Source: Actinoplanes liguriensis | GTDB lineage: Bacteria; Actinomycetota; Actinomycetes; Mycobacteriales; Micromonosporaceae | Direction of reading: 5' to 3' | Length of the DNA stretch: 6,189 nucleotides | Assembly (NCBI GenBank): GCA_000715855.1 | Contig: KL571198.1 | Location: forward strand, 147,016 to 153,204 | Made by a program: the position numbers and the translations under genes | The notes under the pieces: model-generated | What the model was told of the DNA's origin: nothing | Databases searched by the model: none | The model's input: the letters and a program-made list of their open reading frames with translations, nothing else | Shown here: in pieces, positions 1-3,980 of the stretch | How positions within the stretch are numbered: position 1 is the stretch's first letter | How the letters are laid out: each line of letters starts with the position of its first letter

Positions 1-22
1 GACCACAGCGGAGATAGGCAAT

Positions 23-44
23 GAAGATCTTGAAGTTGATCTTC
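23..44 (-). terminator. Possible weak hairpin terminator after moaE
   Basis: A perfect 7-bp inverted repeat (arms GAAGATC and GATCTTC, 8-base loop) starts four bases after the moaE stop codon, in the direction of moa transcription. No run of T follows on the transcribed strand and the stem is not GC-rich, so it would be a poor intrinsic terminator. Its place at the end of the operon is the main support. The window edge hides what lies downstream, so it could equally be a chance repeat or belong to the next gene. Confidence 0.3.
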
Positions 45-48
45 GGGG

Positions 49-474
49 TCAGGGGCAGTTGACCCATTCTTCTTCGCCGTCGGTGAAGACCTGGCGCTTC
101 CAGATCGGGAGGCGGGCCTTGGCCTCGTCGACCAGGCGGCCGCAGGCTTCGAAGGCGGCGGCGCGGTGGGCGGTGCTGACCGCGGCGACCAGGGCGACGT
201 CGCCGATCTGCAGGGTGCCGACCCGATGGGAGACGGCGACGGCGTAGACGGCCGGGTCGGCGGCGATCTCCGCGGCGACCTCGTGGAGGACCTTGGCGGC
301 GGACGGGTGGCCCTCGTATTCGAGCAGGGTGACGCCCCGGCCGTGATCGTGGTCACGGACGACGCCCTGGAAGGAGACGACGGCGCCGGCCCGGGGGTCG
401 GCGACCGCGGCCTCGTGGGCGGCCAGGTCGAGCGGACTGTCCAGGACCTCGGCCAATGCGACCACAGCAGTCAT
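49..474 (-). CDS. moaE: Molybdopterin synthase catalytic (large) subunit MoaE
   Basis: MoaE works with the thiocarboxylated small subunit MoaD to put the dithiolene sulfurs into cyclic pyranopterin monophosphate, giving molybdopterin in the cytoplasm. The 141-residue product has the usual length. It shows GAVVSFQGVVRDH near residues 30-42, SHRVGTLQIGD at 82-92, STAHRAAAFEA at 100-110 and KARLPIWKRQ at 119-128. His103-Arg104 and Lys119/Lys126 fall at the positions of the E. coli active-site residues, so it should be active. The ATG at 474-472 overlaps the TGA of moeA as ATGA, which suggests translational coupling. It is the last visible gene of the operon. No moaD is present in the window, so MoaD must be encoded elsewhere. 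No disruption is seen. Confidence 0.95.
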   Translation of the reverse strand: MTAVVALAEVLDSPLDLAAHEAAVADPRAGAVVSFQGVVRDHDHGRGVTLLEYEGHPSAAKVLHEVAAEIAADPAVYAVAVSHRVGTLQIGDVALVAAVSTAHRAAAFEACGRLVDEAKARLPIWKRQVFTDGEEEWVNCP

Positions 475-1589
475 GCGCGTTCTCCGGGGAACAGCGGGAG
501 GGGCAGGAAAGGAACCATGTCGCCGGCGGCGATCTTGACACCGGGGCGGACGACGGCGAAGCCGTGGGCGTTGGCGAGGCCGCGGAGCATGGCGGAGCCG
601 ACGTGGCCGACCGGTGTGGCGATGCGGCCGGTGGGGTCGAGCGCGGCGAGCGCCAGGTGGGTGTCGCGGCCGCGGCCGGCGATCGGGGTGGCGGCCTCGA
701 CGAGCGGCAGATCGGTGGTGAACGGGCGGCCGGCGAGACCGGCGAGCAGCGGCGCGATCAGGCTGACCAGGGCGATCACCGCGGACTGCGGGTTGCCGGG
801 GAGGCCGGCAAGGAAGCGGAAACGGCCGTCGGCCGCGGGGACGCGGGCCAGCAGCATCGGGAAGCCGGGACGGACGCCGACGGTGTTCACCACGTAGTCC
901 GCACCGAGCTCGGCCAGCGACGGGTGCAGGTGGTCGACCGGGCCGTGCATCGTGCCGCCGGTGGTGCAGACCACATCGGAGGTCTCCAGCGCGGCGCGGA
1001 TCGCATCGAGGTGGGCGCCCAGCGTGTCCTTGACCGGGCCGGTGACCGAAGTCACGGTGGCACCGTAGCGGCGCAGCCAGGACGGGACCTGCGGGCCGAG
1101 TGAGTCACGGACTCGACCGGCGCCGGGCGGGCCGGAGGTGAGCAGCTCGTCGCCGAAGACGAGCAGGGCGGCGCGCGGCGACGGGCGGACGGTCAGGAAC
1201 TCAAATCCACAGGTGGCCGCGACCCCGATGACCGCGGGGTCGACCGGAGTGCCGGCCGGGAACAGCTCCTCGCCCAGCGTGGCCTCCTCGCCGGGCAGGC
1301 GCCACTCCGCCATTGGCCGTGGAACGCCGCTGACCAGGCTGTTCGCGTCGGTGGCCGACTCCTCGACGCGGATCAGCGCGGCCGCGCCCTCGGGCACCAT
1401 CGCGCCGGTGGCGATCTCGACGCAAGTGCCGTCCTCCGACCTGTATAAGAGACAGGCTCGACGTGGGGAACGCGGGCAGGGCGGTGAGGGCACGCAACGG
1501 CTCAGCGAGGGTGCGGCCGTCGCCGGCGGAGAGCGGGACCCGCTCGGTGCCGCCCGACACGGCGAGACCGGCCTGGTACGCCAGCTCAC
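471..1589 (-). CDS. moeA: Molybdopterin molybdenumtransferase MoeA, C-terminal part (split by adapter sequence)
   Basis: MoeA inserts molybdate into adenylylated molybdopterin, the last step of basic cofactor synthesis. Only about positions 1440-474 (some 322 residues) read as MoeA; the first part of this frame, 1589-1456, is an out-of-frame reading of the N-terminal piece. The real part begins just after an adapter remnant with EDGTCVEIATGAMVPEG, where the TGA threonine matches Thr100 of E. coli MoeA. Next come the linker PAGTPVDPAVIGVAATCGFE, the MoCF-binding core with FGDEL and CTTGGTMHGPVDHL, then GLPGNPQSAV and the C-terminal beta domain. The DSN and PGKP signatures of classical MoeA read DSL and PGFP here, as in a divergent actinobacterial branch as far as I recall. 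The stop overlaps the moaE start (ATGA). Joined to the N-terminal piece and a missing stretch of roughly 30-40 residues, it would reach the normal length of about 415. Confidence 0.88.
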   Translation of the reverse strand: MSWRTRPVSPCRAAPSGSRSPPATAAPSLSRCVPSPPCPRSPRRACLLYRSEDGTCVEIATGAMVPEGAAALIRVEESATDANSLVSGVPRPMAEWRLPGEEATLGEELFPAGTPVDPAVIGVAATCGFEFLTVRPSPRAALLVFGDELLTSGPPGAGRVRDSLGPQVPSWLRRYGATVTSVTGPVKDTLGAHLDAIRAALETSDVVCTTGGTMHGPVDHLHPSLAELGADYVVNTVGVRPGFPMLLARVPAADGRFRFLAGLPGNPQSAVIALVSLIAPLLAGLAGRPFTTDLPLVEAATPIAGRGRDTHLALAALDPTGRIATPVGHVGSAMLRGLANAHGFAVVRPGVKIAAGDMVPFLPLPLFPGERA

Positions 1590-1632
1590 GGGCCTGGTCC
1601 CAGCCGACCGGGAGATTCTCGTCAGCGCTCAC
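1201..1632 (-). CDS. moeA: MoeA, N-terminal part (split by adapter sequence)
   Basis: This is the true 5' end of moeA. Residues 1-59 (1632-1456) give the family N-terminus: a helical start (DQARELAYQ), then RVPLSAGDGRTLAEPLRA and LPAFPTSS. In E. coli the matching P-x-F-x-x-S runs straight into SAMDGYA, which carries Asp59. Here the mosaic-end remnant starts exactly after the second serine, and the rest of the frame to 1201 is an out-of-frame reading of the C-terminal part. The start is GTG, 9 bases after the mog stop; no strong Shine-Dalgarno is seen, so coupling to mog translation is likely. The MDG(W/Y)A segment and the beginning of domain II are absent from the window. I infer that the gene is intact in the organism and that the split is an assembly error. 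Confidence 0.85.
   Translation of the reverse strand: MSADENLPVGWDQARELAYQAGLAVSGGTERVPLSAGDGRTLAEPLRALTALPAFPTSSLSLIQVGGRHLRRDRHRRDGARGRGRADPRRGVGHRREQPGQRRSTANGGVAPARRGGHAGRGAVPGRHSGRPRGHRGRGHLWI
1442..1455. other. Nextera/Tn5 mosaic-end remnant (artefact) inside moeA
   Basis: TGTATAAGAGACAG equals the last 14 bases of the 19-base engineered Tn5 mosaic end (AGATGTGTATAAGAGACAG). It stands between two parts of moeA in different frames, where conserved residues including MDG(W/Y)A are missing. The flanks show no 9-bp target duplication, which a real Tn5 insertion would leave. It is best explained as untrimmed library adapter used to join two contig ends, with loss of genuine sequence. Confidence 0.93.
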
Positions 1633-1641
1633 CTGTCGAGC

Positions 1642-2115
1642 CTAATGGTCCCCGCCGCGGATCTGGTCGACCGTGTGGACAAGCAACGGGCCGAGCACGG
1701 CGAGACCGTCCTTGGCGCCGCCGGTCGAGCCCGGCAGGTTGACGATCAGTGTGCGACCGGCGACCCCGGCGAGGCCGCGGGAGAGGGCGGCGGCGGGGAC
1801 CCTGTCCCGGCTGTACGCGCGGATCGCCTCGGCGATGCCGGGAATCTCGAAGTCGAGCAGGCCGCGGGTCGCCTCCGGGGTGCGGTCGGTCGGGGTCACA
1901 CCCGTCCCGCCGCTGGTCAGGACGACGTCCACGCCGTCGGCGACGGCTGCCCGGAGCGCTTCGGCGACCGGGTCACCGTCCGGGACGACGACCGGTTCGT
2001 CCACTTCGCACCCGAGGTCGCGCAGGCCGGCGACGAGGCGGGGGCCGCTGGTGTCGGCGTAGACGCCCGCGGCGGCGCGGTTGGACGCGACGATGACGCG
2101 CGCTCGGATGGTCAC
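1642..2115 (-). CDS. mog: Molybdopterin adenylyltransferase (MogA/MoaB family)
   Basis: It activates molybdopterin by adenylylation with Mg-ATP, giving the MPT-AMP on which MoeA acts. The 157-residue protein is a single MoCF-binding domain: VIVASNRAAAG at residues 8-17, TSGGTG at 67-72, TPTDRTPEAT at 74-83, PGIAEAIR at 92-99, and LSRGLAGVAGRTLIVNLPGS at 111-130. Asp46 (VVPDGD) and Asp77 (PTDRTP) sit where MogA has its two functional aspartates. I chose GTG at 2115: it overlaps the moaC stop as GTGA and has GGAGG seven bases upstream. An ATG at 2139 would add eight residues (MGTSGGPP), overlap moaC by 28 bases and lack that spacing. The stop is TAG, nine bases before the moeA GTG. The MogA and MoaB names cannot be separated from sequence alone. 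Confidence 0.92.
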   Translation of the reverse strand: MTIRARVIVASNRAAAGVYADTSGPRLVAGLRDLGCEVDEPVVVPDGDPVAEALRAAVADGVDVVLTSGGTGVTPTDRTPEATRGLLDFEIPGIAEAIRAYSRDRVPAAALSRGLAGVAGRTLIVNLPGSTGGAKDGLAVLGPLLVHTVDQIRGGDH

Positions 2116-2603
2116 GGGCGGTCCTCCGGACGTACCCAATCGCCGGTTTTTCCGCCTTCTTTGCGGAGCACCCGGACCGCGTCGAGGCTCGCCGCCGGGT
2201 CAACTGCCTTGATCATGTCGATCATCGCGAGGCCGGCCGTCGCGACCGCGGTGAGCGCCTCCATCTCGACGCCGGTGCGGTCGGCGGTCTTGGTGATCGC
2301 TGTGATCTCCACCATGCCCTCGCCGAGCTCCAGCTCGACCTTGACACCGTGCAACCCGATCGGATGACAGAGCGGGATCAGGTCCGGTGTCCGTTTGGCG
2401 CCCATGATCCCGGCGATGCGGGACACCGCGAGGGCGTCACCCTTCGGCAGGTCGTCCGCGCGCAGCAACGCGATCACCTCCGGCGTGGTCCGGACGGTGC
2501 CCGCAGCGACGGCGCGCCGCTCGCTCACCGTCTTCGCGGACACGTCGACCATCCGCGCGGCGCCGGTCTCGTCGACATGCGTCAGATGCTTTTCCTGGGG
2601 CAT
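2112..2603 (-). CDS. moaC: Cyclic pyranopterin monophosphate synthase MoaC
   Basis: With MoaA, MoaC turns GTP into cyclic pyranopterin monophosphate, the first stable cofactor intermediate; MoaC handles the step from 3',8-cyclo-7,8-dihydro-GTP. The 163 residues match the usual length. Signatures are LTHVDETGAARMVDVSAK at 7-24, Lys54 (LPKGD), GIMGAKRTPDLIPLCHPI at 65-82 with His80, DRTGVEMEALTAV at 108-120 with the Glu-Met-Glu triad, DMIKAVD at 129-135 with Asp129 and Lys132, and KEGGKTGDW at 148-156. These cover the lysine, histidine, glutamate and aspartate residues conserved in the E. coli enzyme. It is the first gene of the moa operon, and its TGA overlaps the mog GTG. No clear Shine-Dalgarno precedes the ATG, so the message may be leaderless or nearly so. 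moaA is not nearby. Confidence 0.95.
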   Translation of the reverse strand: MPQEKHLTHVDETGAARMVDVSAKTVSERRAVAAGTVRTTPEVIALLRADDLPKGDALAVSRIAGIMGAKRTPDLIPLCHPIGLHGVKVELELGEGMVEITAITKTADRTGVEMEALTAVATAGLAMIDMIKAVDPAASLDAVRVLRKEGGKTGDWVRPEDRP

Positions 2604-2611
2604 ACCGGGAG

Positions 2612-2617
2612 CTTATA
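2612..2617 (-). promoter_or_regulatory. Possible -10 box for a leaderless moa operon transcript
   Basis: On the minus strand TATAAG lies eight bases before the moaC ATG. That spacing would put the transcript start at or next to the start codon, which agrees with the missing ribosome site. No good -35 hexamer is found about 17 bases further upstream, so the call rests on the -10 position and the short gap alone. Leaderless messages are common in actinobacteria. Confidence 0.33.
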
Positions 2618-2642
2618 GAGCTATCGGGGGAACCGCGTTCGC

Positions 2643-2655
2643 ATCCGGGCCGGAT
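2643..2655. promoter_or_regulatory. 13-bp perfect palindrome upstream of moaC
   Basis: ATCCGGGCCGGAT is a perfect inverted repeat of 6-bp arms around one central base, 40-52 bases upstream of the moaC start. If the transcript begins at the ATG, this is where an activator dimer would bind beside the polymerase. I do not recognise the regulator. In GC-rich DNA such a repeat can arise by chance. Confidence 0.25.
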
Positions 2656-2719
2656 CGGCTTCACACTTTGTCCATACCGGCTTCGTAGGGTTCCGGCACT
2701 GGCCAGGGCCGTTGCGATG

Positions 2720-2733
2720 ACAATGAAAATTGT
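2720..2733. promoter_or_regulatory. AT-rich inverted repeat (possible operator)
   Basis: ACAAT and ATTGT form perfect 5-bp arms around GAAA. An AT-rich dyad stands out in this GC-rich genome and lies between the two divergent units. It recalls metal-regulator boxes only vaguely: it does not fit the 7-1-7 Zur palindrome of actinobacteria. The function is unknown. Confidence 0.22.
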
Positions 2734-2783
2734 ATTCGGGACCACATTGTTCATCGCATTCAGTTGCCATTCGGAAACTGTCC

Positions 2784-2806
2784 GTAAGCAGCCCCGAGGC
2801 TCTTAC
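2784..2806. repeat. Intergenic hairpin, 9-bp stem with one bulge
   Basis: GTAAG pairs with CTTAC and AGCC with GGCT, with a single unpaired C between the two left arms and the four-base loop CCGA. No T run follows in either direction, so it is not an obvious terminator. It could be a protein-binding site or an RNA element in either leader, but there is no direct evidence for any role. Confidence 0.3.
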
Positions 2807-2835
2807 CGCAATCTGCGCATACCGACACGATACGC

Positions 2836-2864
2836 TGGAAAACGGCATGATCGACGCCTAACGT
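2836..2864 (+). promoter_or_regulatory. Weak candidate promoter for the short ORF and GGDEF/EAL unit
   Basis: TGGAAA (2836-2841) and TAACGT (2859-2864) are separated by 17 bases. They match TTGACA at four of six positions and the actinobacterial -10 pattern TANNNT. A transcript would start near 2871, next to the perfect 10-bp palindrome TGTCGCGACA (2872-2881), which could act as an operator over the start site. The leader before the 8-codon ORF would then be about 105 bases. This is pattern matching only. Confidence 0.22.
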
Positions 2865-2977
2865 TCTGCCTTGTCGCGACAGACCGCATCACAGCGTCGT
2901 TAGTGGACGGAAGAAGAGACACGGCGGGCGGGCGCCGGCAATCCCGGCCACGAAACGCCATCGGTGAGGAGAGAGCC

Positions 2978-3004
2978 ATGCGCGGCAGCAACGACTGGGG
3001 CTAA
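2978..3004 (+). CDS. 8-codon short ORF (MRGSNDWG), possible leader peptide
   Basis: ATG to TAA encodes MRGSNDWG. The start is preceded by GAGGA (2966-2970) with a 7-base gap, a better ribosome site than that of any other gene here except mog. The codons CGC, GGC, AGC, AAC, GAC and GGC all end in C, as real genes of this GC content do. The ORF ends in a TAAAAAA stretch, and the structured leader of the GGDEF/EAL gene begins a few bases later, 86 bases before that gene's ATG. I do not recognise the peptide. It may be an upstream ORF that couples ribosome position to the downstream fold. The same frame is open back to 2717, but the upstream part does not look coding. Being so short, it could be chance, although the ribosome site argues against that. 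Confidence 0.45.
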   Translation: MRGSNDWG

Positions 3005-3010
3005 AAAAGA

Positions 3011-3080
3011 CAGGGATGCGCGAAACGGCGCAGATGAATAGCCTTGAACCCTGAGCTACGGCTCAGTTGCGTTCGGCGAC
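3011..3080 (+). promoter_or_regulatory. Structured 5' leader of the GGDEF/EAL gene, class unknown
   Basis: Several pairings fit within 70 bases. CAGGG (3011-3015) pairs with CCCTG (3049-3053) and encloses TGCGC (3017-3021) / GCGCA (3028-3032), loop GAAACG. CTGAGC (3051-3056) pairs with GCTCAG (3061-3066) around TACG, a C-G-closed UNCG-type tetraloop that is very stable in RNA. GTTGC (3066-3070) pairs with GCGAC (3076-3080) around GTTCG. The ribosome site AAGGA starts at 3081, directly after the last stem. The first pairing shares bases 3051-3053 with the tetraloop hairpin, so the two exclude each other, as in a switch. It does not match the c-di-GMP GEMM riboswitch or any other class I know. 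Confidence 0.4.
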
Positions 3081-3089
3081 AAGGACATC

Positions 3090-3980
3090 ATGTCTGAGAC
3101 CGGCACCAACGACGACGCGACCGATCAGCGGCTCCGGCTGCTCGTCGGTCTCGTCGTCGTGCTGGGGGCCGGCGTTGCCCTGTCCTGGGCGATCTACACC
3201 TACCGCAACCCTGAACCGCACCCTCCGGTGTTCGCCCTGGCGCTGCTGTGCGCCTCGGTGATCGCCGCCAACCGGCTCCGGGTCTACGTCCGGATCAAGT
3301 CCAGCCTCAACGGCACCGCCTGGGGTGAAGTGCCGGTGCTGGTTGGGCTGATCCTCCTGCCCGCGCCCTGGGTGCTGCTCTGCGCGGTCGCCGGTCAGGC
3401 CGTACTGAAGATCTGGTCCCGCTCCGGGCCACGCAAGACAGCGTTCGCGGTGGCCAAGGAGTCCCTGACGGTCAGCTCCGCGGCCGTGGTGCTGACCCTC
3501 TTCGGGATCCGGCCGCACCTGACCGATCCCGAGCTGCCGGTCCTCGCCGTGACCGTCGCCATGCTCGCGTTCATCCTGGTCGACGACCTGGTCTTCGTGC
3601 CGATCATGGCGGCCGACTCGCGGATCAGTTTGCGGCAGGCCGTCTGGCACAACTGGACCCGCAACATCATCGGGCACATCGGCCAGTTCTTCGCGATCCT
3701 CGGGGTGCTCTGGGTCCTCGCCACCCACGCGAACGTGCTGCTTCTGCTCGTCGTCCCGCTCGTTGTGGCTTGCATGCACCTCTGGCAGTCGCGCACCACC
3801 CGGACGAGGCAGGAGCGCGAGTCCTGGCAACGCCTGGCCAAGGCCACCGACGAGCTGAACGCCGTCGACCTCGATCAGGTGCTGCACTCCGCGACGACCC
3901 GCGCGGCACAGATCTTCTCTTATACACATGTGTATAAGAGACAGCAGCCCGCTGGTGCGGGGTCCGTCCCGGCCCGGTGA
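3090..3980 (+). CDS. GGDEF/EAL c-di-GMP protein, N-terminal membrane part (split by adapter sequence)
   Basis: The first 275 residues (3090 to about 3915) are the membrane half of a c-di-GMP turnover protein that continues at 3945. About seven hydrophobic segments are visible, near residues 16-38, 45-60, 81-107, 124-140, 149-174, 192-212 and 214-232. A basic stretch (SRTTRTRQERESWQR) follows, which marks the cytoplasmic side, then a helix (TDELNAVDLDQVLHSATTRAAQIF) typical of the start of a GAF domain. There the frame runs into adapter sequence, and the residues from YTHVYKRQ to the stop at 3980 are spurious. The ATG has AAGGA four bases upstream, a short spacing. The gene is divergent from the moa operon and lies directly behind the structured leader. 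I infer a membrane sensor whose input ligand cannot be told. Confidence 0.82.
   Translation: MSETGTNDDATDQRLRLLVGLVVVLGAGVALSWAIYTYRNPEPHPPVFALALLCASVIAANRLRVYVRIKSSLNGTAWGEVPVLVGLILLPAPWVLLCAVAGQAVLKIWSRSGPRKTAFAVAKESLTVSSAAVVLTLFGIRPHLTDPELPVLAVTVAMLAFILVDDLVFVPIMAADSRISLRQAVWHNWTRNIIGHIGQFFAILGVLWVLATHANVLLLLVVPLVVACMHLWQSRTTRTRQERESWQRLAKATDELNAVDLDQVLHSATTRAAQIFSYTHVYKRQQPAGAGSVPAR
3916..3944. other. Back-to-back Nextera/Tn5 mosaic ends (artefact) inside the GGDEF/EAL gene
   Basis: Bases 3916-3929 match 14 bases of the reverse mosaic end, and 3928-3944 match the last 17 bases of the forward one. Together they make a perfect 26-bp palindrome (3916-3941) centred on CATG. A circularisation junction of a Nextera mate-pair library would contain CTAG between the two ends, so this may be a collapsed junction or two adapter-tipped contig ends merged by overlap. 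The GAF-like domain is cut here, the frame changes by one, and there is no 9-bp target duplication. Confidence 0.96.

Larger units (their letters stand above)
2604..2977. other. Divergent intergenic region between the moa operon and the short ORF
   Basis: About 370 bases with no convincing protein gene. The part from roughly 2700 to 2900 is clearly richer in A and T than the coding DNA on either side, as expected for control DNA. The open frame from 2717 lacks a ribosome site at its ATG, shows no actinobacterial codon bias, and has no recognisable domain; only its last eight codons (2978-3004) have a proper start signal. The region must hold promoters for both directions. The palindromes and hairpin listed separately are the only structures I see; I see no tRNA, CRISPR or insertion sequence. 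Confidence 0.6.

Noticed and set aside
1430..1470. moeA frame change as programmed frameshifting or a genuine pseudogene
   Set aside because: The frame change coincides with adapter bases and with a missing conserved block, and neighbouring motifs are well kept, so an assembly error is simpler.
1138..2367. 409-codon plus-strand ORF across moeA, mog and moaC
   Set aside because: It runs antisense to three clearly conserved genes, through an adapter remnant, and is of low complexity. It is a shadow frame.
2720..2733. Zur or Fur box
   Set aside because: The dyad is 5-4-5 and does not match the 7-1-7 Zur palindrome or a Fur box beyond general AT content.
2717..2977. Upstream part of the open frame from 2717 as a longer gene that ends in MRGSNDWG
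   Set aside because: There is no ribosome site at the ATG, the base use is unlike coding DNA here, and no recognisable features are present. Only the last eight codons have a good start.
3041..3066. TPP riboswitch suggested by TTGAACCCTGA
   Set aside because: The other conserved TPP elements (an upstream CTGAGA and the downstream conserved strand) are absent, and the downstream gene is unrelated to thiamine.
3011..3080. c-di-GMP GEMM riboswitch before the GGDEF/EAL gene
   Set aside because: The conserved GEMM core and its tetraloop-receptor layout are not found; the similarity is limited to short GC-rich stems.
3916..3941. Long palindrome as a terminator, cruciform or attachment site
   Set aside because: It is fully explained by two adapter ends head to head within a coding region.
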